Assembly (NCBI GenBank): GCA_009829735.1
Contig: CM020620.1
Location: 28,428,951 to 28,492,950 of the forward strand
Origin: Pyropia yezoensis
Lineage: Eukaryota; Rhodophyta; Bangiophyceae; Bangiales; Bangiaceae
Length of the DNA stretch: 64,000 nucleotides
Direction of reading: 5' to 3'
Shown: positions 12,137-22,540 of the stretch, one piece after another
Layout: every line of letters starts with the position of its first letter
Position numbering within the stretch: position 1 is the stretch's first letter
Notes under the pieces: generated by a model
Seen by the model: only the letters and a program-made list of their open reading frames with translations
The model's database searches: none
Told to the model about the DNA's origin: nothing
Made by a program: the position numbers and the translations under genes

Positions 12137-12866
12137 CTGGCAGCCGCCACACCCGCACCTGCCGCCGCGGGTCGGCCGCGTCCCACGTGCGGAGGGTGCC
12201 GTCGGCGGCGGCCGACGCAAAGGCCGTGCCCCCCCCCCCCCACGCCACGCCCGTCACGGGCGCGGCGTGCCCCCGACACCGCGCCACGTCGTGCAGGTAG
12301 CCGTCCCCAGACGGGGTCACCCCGCGCTCCACCCCGTCACGGCTGAGCACCGCCACCCCGCGGCCGCCGCCCGCGGCGAGCAGCTGGCCCCCCGACGGGG
12401 ACCACGCGACGGCCACCAGCGGGAGGCCCCCCTCAGAGGGGTGGACCACCCGAAAGGCGGGCAGCGGCGCCCTGCCGGTCGCGGTCGGCAGGTCGTACAG
12501 GTGGAGGCCGCCGTCGGTGGACGCAGACGCCACCCGCACGCCGGGCGCGTCGATGGACAGGGCCGTGACGGTGGCCGCGTGGGGGGAGCCCAGGGGAATG
12601 GCCCCGCCAAACGCCCCGGCCGGCAACGCACCGTCGTCGTTGTCGTCGTCGGCGCCGGCGGCGCCAGCGGTGGCGGTGGCGGCAGCGGGGGAGGTGTCCT
12701 CGTTGCCACCCGCACCGCCACTGGCGCCACCGCCACTGGCACCACCACCGGCGCCATTGCCCGCCGCGTCTGGCGGGGATGTGGACGCAGAGGAGCCAGA
12801 GGAGGACGAGGTGGTGCCCGACGAGGAGGAGGCGTAGTCCACCAGCGGCCGCCCCGTCGTCGACAT
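10611..12866 (-). CDS. WDR70: WD-repeat protein WDR70
   Basis: Nuclear WD40 propeller protein of the WDR70 family, linked in animals and fission yeast to CRL4-dependent histone H2B ubiquitination in DNA repair. Start is ATG at 12866. A Ser/Gly-rich N-terminus of about 70 aa is followed by WD repeats with family wording: GDGYLHDVARCRGH, then ADGTLRTWD, then SLDDAVRVWDCRRVEAPVG ending in GLPAVHES. After an intron (11466-11744), VAGTSA, KLLLLDTATPGV and LLTGAVDGEVAVRW follow in the family's order. Two frame slips fall in C/G runs (about 11870-11910 and 11360-11440), and a C41 run encodes poly-Gly between two repeats. Assembly error is the simplest cause, but a decayed gene is not excluded. The C-terminal limit is approximate; the 3' end converges on and may overlap the RnpA-like gene. 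Confidence 0.8.
11466..11744 (-). other. WDR70: Intron of the WDR70 gene
   Basis: On the minus strand the donor TTTG|GTATGTGG (exon end 11745) and acceptor CTCGACAG|TTGGT (exon start 11465) join in phase and give a continuous propeller blade ending in VAGTSA, matching the family. Length 279 nt, close to the OST48 intron. Confidence 0.7.
12094..12134. repeat. C41 homopolymer
   Basis: Forty-one C in a row. On the minus strand it encodes a poly-glycine linker between two WDR70 propeller blades. The WDR70 frame is the same on both sides, so its length is compatible with translation as given. Confidence 0.9.
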
Positions 12867-15107
12867 GGCGGCGTGCCGGGGAGTGAGGGGAGGGTGGGAA
12901 AAGGAGGTGAGGGGTGGAGGGCGAAGTGGGGGGGGGGGAAGGCGGGGGGGGGGGGGGGAGTGGGCAACGCTTGCTCTCTGCGGAATGTGGGGCAAAGAGC
13001 GGGCGCGGGGCAGAGTTCCGCTCGGCGATACACCACAGACGCGTCGCTGTAAGCAGGGGTGAGTGGGGGGGGTGTCCGCACCGCCTTGGTCGCTGGTCCC
13101 GGACCGTCTTGTTCGCTGGTTCCGCGCAAGAGCGCGCCAAAGTGCGTGCCGGGCACAGCACAGTAACGAAAGCTCGCCACGAGCTTTTGAAGTCTGTTTT
13201 GACGAAAGGTATCGTACAGAGACCGCTCCATGTCTGCTGAAAAGTCTTCTTCTGCGACACCCCCCTTCAGACGCCACAGAAGCCACAAGGCATGTGCTCA
13301 AATAATTTCGTCTGTTGCGCCGCTTCACGGCGATGCATCGGGCGGGCTGTGGCTCCGCGCTGAACCTGGCGCGCACGAAGTCACCCACCCGCAGCAGTAC
13401 TCAGCGTGCACGACTGACAGCTGGACGCAGCCAGCCGCCTGTTTTTGTCACAAGGGGGGGAGCGGGAGGCAGCATGGGCGGCTGCGATGGGCAGAGGCAG
13501 GAGAGGGCTAGAAGGAAGAAGGGGGGCGGGGGTCAACTGCAGCTCCGTTTGTGCCTCAGCCTCCCTGCTGTGTGTGTCCGTACCGGCACGCCCCCCCGCC
13601 GCCCGCCGTGCTAACCCCCCCCGCCCCACCTTCTTCACCCCCTCTCCCCCACCTTCCTCATTCGTCTTCCCCGCCCTCATCACCCTTTCGTCCCTGAGAG
13701 TGACGGCTTCTTCCCACGGCCTGCGCCTTTTGTCCAACAGCTGTTCATTTCTTCACCACCGGGTCGTGTGGGCATCCTCACACCGCCTCTGTTCATCGCC
13801 GTCATTGTTGCCGCCGCAGCCGCCACCTCGGGCGCCTACGCATCCACCCCCACTACCTTCACCGCCGCTACCGACTTTGCTGCCGTCGCAACCTCTGATA
13901 CTGGCATTCTTGCTGCCATGCGGCGGCAAGAACGCAGGTGACAGGCTGGTGGGGCGGGGGGGCGGGGGGGGGGGCGACTGGGTAGGTGGAGGCGGGGATG
14001 CCGAGGAGAGGAGTTGAACAAGGTGGGAGCAGTGGGGTTGCTAACCTGTACCGTTTGGCTGCTGCCTTTGCCTACCTTCCCCCCCCCCCCGCTTCCCGTT
14101 GAATGCTCTCTTTCCTCACCATTGACGTGATCGTACGTGTACTTTGCGAACCTGGAAGTGCCGCCGTCGGAGGGAGTGGTCAATGGCAAGGGCATGAGCA
14201 TTGTGTGGGAGGAGGGACGGATGAGGAGGATGATGGGGGGAAGGTCTCCTGGGTGGCGAGCTGGCGGACGGGGGTACTTGGGGACGCGGGGAGGGGAGGG
14301 GGAGGGGCGTGGGGAGGAGCGGGGACGTGCATCCGTTGAGGCGCGGTGAGGAACAGAGCACGTGAAGTACCATCAACCAGGACAAAAGCACCGGCCCACA
14401 CACCAGAATTATCTCCACTGACTGGATCAAACATGTCTATCTGTCTGTATCTGAAGGATGCTTGGTTCGGGGAAAAATGAGACGCTTTTTGGACCACAGA
14501 GCTCTTTCTCTTTATCTGTTTGAGAGACCGGATGACGATACCGTAAACCCTCGTGGCGATAATTTGTTACTGTGCTGTGGGACGGGGGTGTGGGAAAGCG
14601 ACGTGCCGTGACGCACGGCTTGGCAGAGGTAGACACGGCCACGGTGGAGAGGTGCCCGTTGCCGTCCTGTTCGCGGGCAGAGCCGGAAGTGTTGGGTTTC
14701 TGTGAGCTGACGCTGGACCAATCATACGGCCCGCTGCGAGTGATCCCGCCCTGCGGCAGGGATGTACTCTGCTGTACAGGATTTTCTGTACAGTAATGTA
14801 GGTCTGTCCGTACAGTACATACAGTACTGCATAGGTCTCCTTTCGTCGGGAGGGACGGGTGTGATGGGTGGGTGGGGTGCGCGAGGTCGCCTCGCCCAAG
14901 TGGTTTCACTCCCTCCCCCTCCCCTCCCCCGACTGCGAGAAGGGGACGCGGAGTGTAGGTACGGTGTGGGCAGAGTGCCCAGGCCGGGCTGCTGCTTCTG
15001 CCCCCCCGCCCGCGTCCGTGGCTCGGCGACGCGCGCGAACAAGAAGCAAGAATAAGAAAACGTCCCCCCCACCGAAAAAAAAGAAGAGACCCCAACGTCC
15101 ACGATGA
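12867..15107. other. Intergenic region with one possible exon
   Basis: Upstream of WDR70 (-) and downstream of the armadillo-like gene (-). At 13741-13937 (+) there is a possible internal exon: acceptor TTTTGTCCAACAG, donor CGCAG|GTGACAG, a hydrophobic stretch LFIAVIVAAAAATSGAYAS, and a possible branch point TGCTAAC at about 14038 in the following intron. I could not join it convincingly to other exons or name it. The GTAC cluster at 14764-14827 is listed separately. The rest is GC-rich sequence with overlapping open frames that I do not accept as genes. Confidence 0.35.
14764..14827. promoter_or_regulatory. Cluster of six GTAC sites
   Basis: GTAC occurs at 14764, 14774, 14788, 14810, 14815 and 14824, four of them inside TGTACAG or TACAGTAC-type palindromes. 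GTAC is the core of copper-response elements bound by SBP-domain factors in green algae and plants. Whether the host uses that code is unknown. No well-supported gene start is near; the region lies just past the 3' end of the armadillo-like gene. Confidence 0.3.
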
Positions 15108-18100
15108 TCACACGCGGCACACACTCCCACCGCGCGGGCGGGCGGGCAGGCGGGAGGGGTCACCCCCCCCCCCCCCCCGCTTTGCCGGCGGGTTGTCGCG
15201 GGCCTCGGCGGCCACCTGGGCGGCCACGGCGGCCATAAGGGCGTCCGCCTCGGCAGCCTCCGCCACGCGCTCACGGGCGGCGGTCAGGCGGAGCGCCGCC
15301 ATCTTGGCCTCCAGCCCAGGCACCGGCGGCAGGGGGGCGGGGGCGGCGCCGGCGGTGCCGGCGGCGGGCGATGCGCTGCGGGGGGACCCAGCGGGGGGGG
15401 ACGGCGCCAGCGGCAGAGCCGGCGGCGCCGCCGCTGCCTCCTCGGCGGCGGCGGCGGCAGCGGCGGCAGCGGCCGCGGTCGCCGGGCGGCGACGAAACGT
15501 GGCCAGCCGCCGGCGGGGGGGCGCGGTGGTGGTGGTGGCGCCGCCTGCTGGCGGCGGTGGGAGCGGCGGCGATGCGGCGGCGGCGCCGCCGCCGCCACGC
15601 GCCGCCGCCGCCACGCCGGCCGGCAGCAGCGGCGGCGGCGGCGACCGCAGCGGCGACGACGGCCGGCCGGCCGGCGGTGTGGCGTGGCCGGCGGCGGCGG
15701 CGGCGGGGGCGGTCCCCCCCGGCGACGCGGCGGCGGCCGCCGCTGCCGTGGGCGCCGCGTCGAGGCCCGTTGCGGTCGCTACCGCCCGCACCACCCGGCC
15801 GGCCGCGTCAGCGAGGCGCCACCGCGAGGCGGCGGCGGCACCGCCGCTGCCGCCGTCGGCGGCCGCGGGGGCGTCACCCCCACCACCCCCCGCTCCCGCG
15901 GTCCGTTCCGCCGCCATTCCGGTGGCGCGCGCAGCCCAGCCGCCGCCGTCGGCGGTGGCGGCAGTCGCCGGCGACGGCGGCGCGCCCGGCCCAATGGACG
16001 CGGTGCGGCGGTGGCGGCGCCCCCCCCCTCCCCCCCGCCCCCCCGGTGGCGCCCGCCGCCGCCGGGCGGGCTCAAACGACCGGTGCGACGCAAAGCTGCC
16101 GCCCCCGTCCGACGTCCCCCCCGCGTCACCGCCACCGCCGCCGCCGCCGCCGCCGCTGCCGCCGTCGCCGTCGCCACCGTCCTCACTGGCGTCCCCCGCG
16201 GGGGGCGCCCCGCCCCCCCCCGCCAGCGCCGCCGCCGCGGCGGCGGCGTAGCGCGCCAGCAGCGCATCGTTGGGCCACGGGGCCACCGCTGTGGCAACGG
16301 CGGCGGCGGCGCCCCGCACCTCGGCGCGGCGGCGGGGGCCTTCGGCGCCCGCGACGAGCGCGCCCAGCGCAAAGACCGTCGCGGCCACCGCGTCGCGCGC
16401 GCCGCCGGCCGTGGCCACCACGTGCCGCACATCGCCGGCGGCGGCCAGAGCGCCCAGCACCGCCGCCACCGCCCCCGCCACTGCCGCGTCGGCCTGGAGC
16501 CGCGGGCACCGCCAGACGGTGACGCCCAGCGCCGAGGCGGCGCCGTCAATGGCCGCCGCCGCGTCAGCAGCGTCGTCGGCAGCGTCTGCGACGGCGACCG
16601 CCTCGGCCGCCGCGTCCGTGGCGGCGACCAGCGCAACGACCGTGGCGGGGATGACGCCCGCGTCGACCGCGGCGGTGCGCGCCAGCCGGTGCGCGCGCAT
16701 GGCATTGGCCAGCGCCGTGCCGGCGGTGGCGACCAGCACCAGCGGCGGCGGGTCGGCCGGCACGGCGGCAGCACCCCCGCCAGCCGCATCGCCACCGCCA
16801 CCGCCACCGCCGCCGCCGCCACCGCGACGGCCCGCCACCACGTCCTCAACGGCCGCGTCGAGGGCGTCCACCACCACCGCCATCCCCCCCGCGAGCGTCC
16901 AGTCATCCACAAAGGGCGCGCAGCCGAGCGAAAGCGTCGCCACCACCGACAGCAGCGCGTGGCGGGCGGCGCCAGCACCGGCCGGGGGGCCCGCCGCGCC
17001 AGCCTCGGTCGCGTATGCCCGCCACGCCGCCAGCAGCACCCCCGCGGCGCCGCTGTTGGCGACCATTGCCTTTAGGGGCTGGACGCCCGCCACAACGCCG
17101 CTCAGCGCCGCGCACGCGGGGAGGAGCACGTCCAGCCGTCCCGGGTGGATGCCCAGGACCGCCGTCAGGGGGTCCACCCCGGCCTCAGCGTCGGCATCGT
17201 CGCCGGCGGCGACGCCGTCGCCACCGGCCGCACCCCCCCCGCCGTCGCCATTTCCGTCGGCGGTGGCGGTGGCGGCGTCACGGGGGCCACCCGCCGCACC
17301 CCCCCCCCGCCAGCCCGCGGCGCCCCAGCCCCGCGCCAGCCGGCGGCCCACCTCCCCGCCCCCCCCCACGCCTACAATCGACGCGAGTGCCCCCACCGCC
17401 GCGGCGGCCACGTCCCCATCCACCGCCCACGCCGCCGCGATGCGGAGCGCCGTGTCGAGCCCCCCCGACAGGAGGGTGGCCGCCGACGCGGCCGCCCCGC
17501 GCCGCACCGCCCGCGACGGGTGGCCGAGCGCGGTTGCGGCGGTCGCCACCGTCGCGGCCGCGTGGAGGGCCAGGCCCCGCTCGTCGGGCAGCCGTGCCAC
17601 CGCCGCGATGATGGCCCGCAACGCGACAGGGGGGAGGGGGGGGGCGAGCGTCCCGATCGTCCGCAGCACCGCCGCGGCGGCGGTGGCCGCGGCGGCCGCC
17701 GTGTCGGCGCGGGCGGCCGCGGCGGCCGTGGCGTCGGGGTCCCCCACGTGGGGGTACCCCCCCCCGCCGCCGCCACCGCCACCGCCGCCGCCACCGCCAC
17801 CACCACCACCACCACTGCCACCACCCGCCGCGTCGCAGTCGGCAACGGCGGCAAGGAGGGCGAGCCCCGCCGCCGCAGTCCCGCCCCCCCCCACGAACGC
17901 GGCGACCGCCGCGGGCGGCAGCGCCGCCGGCACCCCCCCCAGCGCCGCCAGCGCTGCCGCCGCCGCAGCGGCCGCCCCCCGGTGGGGACGGGTGGTGGCG
18001 GCGAGCGCCCCCACCATCGCCGCCACCACTCCATCCTCGTCATTCTCTGCACACAGCTCGGCGACGACCGCCGCCGGCGGGCCCGCCGCCACCAGCGCCG

Positions 18101-21056
18101 ACAGCGTCGACGCGGCCGCCGTAATGAGCGCCGCGTCGACGGGGGTGGCGGCCGCGGCGGCGGTCGCGGCGGTGGCGGCCAGGCCGCCAACGCCCGCGGC
18201 GGCGAGCGCAGCTGCCGCCCCGGCACCGGCGATGGCTGTGGCGGCCGCCGCGGTGAGGGCGGTGGCCGTCACGGCGGCCGACGCGCCCCGGGGGAGGGAG
18301 CCCGCCGCGACAATCGCCGCCGCCGCGCGGGCGGCCACGTCGGGGGGGAGCGGCTCAGGGGTGGGGGCCGCCTCGCCGCCACGCCGCCGCGTGGGGGGGA
18401 GCGCCGCGGGCGACGGAGGGGTACCCCCGTCGTGAGCACGCGCCCCACCCCCCCCGCCTCCCACAGGCGCGCCGCCGACGGCGGTCGCCCACAGGTCGAG
18501 CGCGGCGATCACCAGCGACTCGCCCCCCCCCGCCACCGCCGTGCCTGTGGCGGCGTCGAGGACGTCCAGGAGGCCCGACCGCACCTCCCGCCGGCCCGCC
18601 CGCCGGCGGTTGGCCTCGCAATCCACGCACGAGGAGAGGACGCCCACCAGCGTCACCGCACGCGTCGCGTCGGCAGGGCTCCCCGCACCTGCGGCTGCCG
18701 CCGCCGCTGCAGCGGCCGCCGCTGCCGCCGCTGCCGCCAGCCGCGACAGCCCGCCACGGCCACCCACCGCCACCCGCGCCGCAATACCGGGCGACTCGAC
18801 GAGGTAGGCAAGCGCCTTGGCCGCCTCAGCCGCTGTCGCGGCCGACGCCACGGACAGGGCGTCACCCCCCGGGCGCGCCGCCTCGCGGCCCGCGGCGGCA
18901 AGGAGCACCTCCACCCCACCTGCCGCCACCACCGCCCGCTTGCCAGCCAGGTCCCGCCGGGCGACCTGCCCCAACACCGCCGCCCGCACGGGCGCGTGGC
19001 GGTCGTTTGCGGTGGCGGGGGCGCCCATCTCGGCCACTAGCCGCTCCACCAGCGTCTGCCCGCCGCCACCGCTGCCACGGCCAGCCCCGCCCACGGGGGC
19101 GCCGGTGTACAGGGGGACCCGCGACGACCGCGGCGGGCGCCCCAGCAGCACATTGCGCAGGGCGTTGAGGGCGCCCGCGTGGCCCGCCGCGGCCGCCGCG
19201 CCGACCGCCGCCACCCCCGCGGGGTGGCGCGCCCCCGCCGCCCGGCCGGCTGAGGAGGCGGTCACGCGCGCCACCGCCCGGAGGGCGGCGGTGGTGGGCG
19301 CGTGCGGCGGGGGGGGTGTGGCGCCCGCAGCCGCGGCGAGCGCGTCGAGGAGGGTGGGGAGGGAAAAGGTGGCGGGGGCGGTCAGCGCTTCCACTTGCGT
19401 GTCGGTGAGGGCGCCGCCGCCGCCGCCACCGCTGCCGCCACGGCCGCTGCGGCCACCAGTGTCGCCGCTGCCGGCGCCGGTGCCCCTGCATGGGCCACCC
19501 GGTCCAGGTGGCAACGGGCCGGTCCGCGCGGAACGGCGCCGCCGCGGCGCACTGCCGCCTGATGACCGCGCCGGCGCGTCAGGGCGCGACGGGGACCGCG
19601 CGTGGCCAGCGGGGGCGGGTGACACCGACGGCGCCGCCGCGGCGGCGGGGCGGTCTGCCAAGCCACCCCCGCCCCCGCCGCTGCCGCCGCTACCGCGGCC
19701 GACGACACCACCGCCGCCGCCATCCTCGTCGCTAACGTCGGGACTCCCCCCACAGGCGCTGCCGCCCATGCTGCTGCCGTCGCTCCCGACGCTGCCGCCA
19801 CCGCCACCGTCAGCATCACTATCGCCGCTGCTGCTGCCGGCCACGCCAGTGACCCGCTCCAGGGGCGGGGGGGGCGCAGCCGCCGCCGCCGCAACCGCCG
19901 CAGCCGCCACAGCTGGCCTCACCTCTGCCGCCACGGCTGCTGCCGCCGCCGCCGAGTCGGCCACACGCCCAGACGCTGCCGACGCGGCACGCGTCGCCCG
20001 CCGAGGCGACGGCGGCACACCCGTGGCGCCCGCCGCCGCGGCGGCGCCCGCCGTGGCCGACCGCGTCACCCGCGCCGGCGACGGGGGCGGCACCCCCACC
20101 GCCGCTGCCGCCGTGCCCGACGACGTCCCCGCCGCCACGGCCGACAACCGCGTCGTCTGGCGGGGCGTCTGCGGCGGACGCACGCCCATGGCCGCCGCCG
20201 CCGCCGCCGCCGCCGCCGCTGCCTTCGCCTCTGCATCTGCCTCTGCCGCCGCCGCCGCCTGTGCGGCCGCCGCGGCTGTCGCCGCACGGGTCACCCGCCG
20301 GGGCGACGGCGGCACACGCCCCGCCGCCGCGCCGACCGGCGGTGACCGCGTCGGCCGTCGCCGCGGCGACGACCGCACGGGCGGGAGCACCGCCGCCGCT
20401 GCCCCTGGCGCCGCCGCCACAGACGCCGCAGGCATCGACGCGGCCGCGGCGGCCGACCGGTCTGGCCGGCGGGACGGCCGGCCGCCGCCACCACCACCGC
20501 CCACCGCGGGCGACGGCAACGGCGGCGGCGGCGGCGACGGCGACGGGGTGGGCGGGGTGGACGGGGCGGGAGGGGCCACCCCCCCCCCCCCCCAGCCCCA
20601 CCCCCCTCCCGGCACCCACCCCCCCCCTGCCCCTTCCCCACCTCCCCCCATCACTGGGTACAGGGACACGCTGCCGGCGGTGCCCCCCACCCGAGCCCCC
20701 CCCCCCGTATCAGGAACGATGGGGTAGAGCGGCGGCGGCGGCGTTGGCATCTCCCCCCCTCCCGCCGACGGGGCAGCCGCAGCGGCAGCGGCAGCAGCGA
20801 CGGAGGGGGCGGTGTTGGTAAACAGGCGTGGGTAGAGGGAGCCCAGGTCGTCGGCGAGCGGCGCCGCATCCAGCAGGGCGGCAACCTCATCGGGTCGTAA
20901 CACCGCCGACGCAGACGGGGAGAGGCCCGCCAGGGAGAAGCGGCTGGGCGGCGCATCGGCGTGGGGCGGGTGCGGGGGGGGGGGGACCGCGCCGCGAGCC
21001 GCGGGCGGAGATGCGGGGGGCGGGGGAGGGGCGGGTGCCCCCGCCCGCGTTGCCAT
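15108..21056 (-). CDS. Large armadillo/HEAT-like repeat protein
   Basis: Single open frame of 1,982 aa, very rich in Ala and Gly. After a Pro-rich N-terminus, residues of about 40-85 (around LRPDEVAALLDAAPLADDL and SLYPRLF) look like a short conserved segment. A long disordered Ala/Pro/Ser part follows, and then a run of amphipathic helices from about one third of the protein (for example GGVEVLLAAAGREAARPG, EAAKALAYLVESPGIAARV, LVGVLSSCVDCEANRR) with the spacing of armadillo repeats. A Gly/Ser/Pro-rich tail ends in a charged helix near LEAKMAALRLTAARERV. Such proteins are usually scaffolds; I can name no partner. ATG 21056 is the first start and fits a Pro-rich leader. No intron or slip is needed despite many GC repeats, which argues for selection on the frame. 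The orthologue is not recognised. Confidence 0.7.
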   Translation of the reverse strand: MATRAGAPAPPPPPASPPAARGAVPPPPHPPHADAPPSRFSLAGLSPSASAVLRPDEVAALLDAAPLADDLGSLYPRLFTNTAPSVAAAAAAAAAPSAGGGEMPTPPPPLYPIVPDTGGGARVGGTAGSVSLYPVMGGGGEGAGGGWVPGGGWGWGGGGVAPPAPSTPPTPSPSPPPPPLPSPAVGGGGGGGRPSRRPDRSAAAAASMPAASVAAAPGAAAAVLPPVRSSPRRRPTRSPPVGAAAGRVPPSPRRVTRAATAAAAAQAAAAAEADAEAKAAAAAAAAAAAMGVRPPQTPRQTTRLSAVAAGTSSGTAAAAVGVPPPSPARVTRSATAGAAAAAGATGVPPSPRRATRAASAASGRVADSAAAAAAVAAEVRPAVAAAAVAAAAAAPPPPLERVTGVAGSSSGDSDADGGGGGSVGSDGSSMGGSACGGSPDVSDEDGGGGGVVGRGSGGSGGGGGGLADRPAAAAAPSVSPAPAGHARSPSRPDAPARSSGGSAPRRRRSARTGPLPPGPGGPCRGTGAGSGDTGGRSGRGGSGGGGGGALTDTQVEALTAPATFSLPTLLDALAAAAGATPPPPHAPTTAALRAVARVTASSAGRAAGARHPAGVAAVGAAAAAGHAGALNALRNVLLGRPPRSSRVPLYTGAPVGGAGRGSGGGGQTLVERLVAEMGAPATANDRHAPVRAAVLGQVARRDLAGKRAVVAAGGVEVLLAAAGREAARPGGDALSVASAATAAEAAKALAYLVESPGIAARVAVGGRGGLSRLAAAAAAAAAAAAAAAAGAGSPADATRAVTLVGVLSSCVDCEANRRRAGRREVRSGLLDVLDAATGTAVAGGGESLVIAALDLWATAVGGAPVGGGGGGARAHDGGTPPSPAALPPTRRRGGEAAPTPEPLPPDVAARAAAAIVAAGSLPRGASAAVTATALTAAAATAIAGAGAAAALAAAGVGGLAATAATAAAAATPVDAALITAAASTLSALVAAGPPAAVVAELCAENDEDGVVAAMVGALAATTRPHRGAAAAAAAALAALGGVPAALPPAAVAAFVGGGGTAAAGLALLAAVADCDAAGGGSGGGGGGGGGGGGGGGGGGGYPHVGDPDATAAAAARADTAAAAATAAAAVLRTIGTLAPPLPPVALRAIIAAVARLPDERGLALHAAATVATAATALGHPSRAVRRGAAASAATLLSGGLDTALRIAAAWAVDGDVAAAAVGALASIVGVGGGGEVGRRLARGWGAAGWRGGGAAGGPRDAATATADGNGDGGGGAAGGDGVAAGDDADAEAGVDPLTAVLGIHPGRLDVLLPACAALSGVVAGVQPLKAMVANSGAAGVLLAAWRAYATEAGAAGPPAGAGAARHALLSVVATLSLGCAPFVDDWTLAGGMAVVVDALDAAVEDVVAGRRGGGGGGGGGGGDAAGGGAAAVPADPPPLVLVATAGTALANAMRAHRLARTAAVDAGVIPATVVALVAATDAAAEAVAVADAADDAADAAAAIDGAASALGVTVWRCPRLQADAAVAGAVAAVLGALAAAGDVRHVVATAGGARDAVAATVFALGALVAGAEGPRRRAEVRGAAAAVATAVAPWPNDALLARYAAAAAAALAGGGGAPPAGDASEDGGDGDGGSGGGGGGGGGDAGGTSDGGGSFASHRSFEPARRRRAPPGGRGGGGGRRHRRTASIGPGAPPSPATAATADGGGWAARATGMAAERTAGAGGGGGDAPAAADGGSGGAAAASRWRLADAAGRVVRAVATATGLDAAPTAAAAAAASPGGTAPAAAAAGHATPPAGRPSSPLRSPPPPLLPAGVAAAARGGGGAAAASPPLPPPPAGGATTTTAPPRRRLATFRRRPATAAAAAAAAAAAEEAAAAPPALPLAPSPPAGSPRSASPAAGTAGAAPAPLPPVPGLEAKMAALRLTAARERVAEAAEADALMAAVAAQVAAEARDNPPAKRGGGGGDPSRLPARPRGGSVCRV

Positions 21057-22540
21057 GCTCCTGGTACCGAGGCAAGGTGGTCGTGGTGGTGGCGGAGGTG
21101 GTGGTGGTGATGACTTGGCTAGTGGGGGTGACGCTGTGGGGAGGCGGCAGGTTGCGGGAGGGGGGGGGGGGTTGGGCCCCGCTCGTCGGCCGTAGGACGG
21201 GAACGCCGGGAACGCCGAAGGGCGGCTGGGTCACCGCAGGCAATGCCGCCGCGTAGGGGGGCGGGGCACAGCAGGCAGCGGCGAGGAGGTCGCAACGAGG
21301 GGAAAGAGGGAGTGGCGGGCCAGGGAGAGGGCGGGCGGGCAAGGGGGGAAGGCGGTAGGGAAGTTCACGCTGTGCGCAGAGGGGCGCTGCGGGATGGCTG
21401 CGGAGGCGACGTGGAGTGGGTGACGCGCCGCCGGACTGGTGAGGGAAGGCCGGCGGCTGACCCCCCCGGGATTACACTGAGTCCAAGCAGCCAATGCGCC
21501 ACGCTTGCACGGGCGCATGCGTGTACATGCGGTGGAAGTATTTTGAAATTCCTCACCCAAAGTCCAACACTGCTGTTTACGCGGGACTCAAATTCATTAA
21601 GGAGTGCTGAATACAATTCTTGAATCCTTTTCAGCGGGCCGCGATATCCGACTGAGGCCAGTGGTGGGTCCCAGCGGAAAACGCGCCATGAGCGGTGACG
21701 CAAAGCGGCGGGAAAGGGTACGGAGCAGCCACATGGTCGCGTGGCCATTGGCCATCAAACGCCATGGCCCTGACCAGGCGGCTACCATGGCCATGAGTCC
21801 GGGGCGCTCTTGGACCCGTCGGCGGCGTCTGGCTGCGCCGATTGCCGATTAAAGATGAACGACACTGGCCCCTGCACACACCCGCCGCTCGGCGACCGCT
21901 TCACGCACTGCGCGGCAATGAGGGCGGCCACGATGACGCCTGCCGCCGAAATCAAATCGATACCCCAATCGGGGAACCCGCCGCCGGCATTGGCAGTGGC
22001 TGCTGGTGTGGGGGACGGGGTAGGTCCGCTGCGGAGCGCAGGTACTGTCGGGATGGGCTCCCGCGCACCATCGTTGCCGCCGTCGACGGCCCCTGGTTCA
22101 GGCATCCGGGGGCGCGTTGATGTCGGGGCGGGTTTGGATTCCGGCGCGAGAAGCCGGGGGTGGGGGCCGCCACGGGGAGGGCACAGGCAGACGGCGAGGA
22201 GGCGGCAATGGTGCTGCCGCACAGCCACGCGGTGAAATCACCGTTCCAACTGCAGATGGAGCCGTGCAAAATGGAATGCGACCGTGCAAGAAAGAGGAGA
22301 AAGAAGCACACGGGAAGGAGGGGGGGGGGGCGTGGGATGTCCCTTGTCAGCCGGCTGAGGATTTCTTTGCGTCTTCCAGCGGGTGTCGGACGGGCGGCAC
22401 TGGCAGCTGACCCTCCTTGGATGGCCAACAAGGGCTACCCTCACGTCACCCGCACGCCATCAAGCTCCCTGTGACGTCGCAAACTTCTCCCCTGCTTCCT
22501 CTTGCCCTCTCTCCCTCACGCCTTCCCCCTCTCAAGGTAC
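21057..22540. other. Intergenic region with possible downstream exons
   Basis: On the minus strand, 22213-21782 is open and encodes a Pro-rich stretch followed by a hydrophobic segment (LISAAGVIVAALIAAQ), which would suit a membrane anchor. A second frame after a possible acceptor CATCTGCAG (about 22266) begins WNGDFTAWLCGSTIA and joins in phase with the Cys-rich exon at 22541-22911. I cannot decide which, if either, belongs to that gene. The remainder shows nothing I can support. Confidence 0.3.

Noticed and set aside
13230..14349. Several + strand frames of 70-190 codons between WDR70 and the armadillo-like gene
   Set aside because: They run through C/G homopolymers, overlap each other and lack motifs; only the possible exon 13741-13937 has any support, and it cannot be joined to others.
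16270..20727. Long + strand frames of 721 and 636 codons opposite the armadillo-like gene
   Set aside because: Very high GC makes stops rare on both strands; these frames show only Ala/Arg/Pro-rich shadow composition, while the minus frame is longer, unbroken and has ordered helices.
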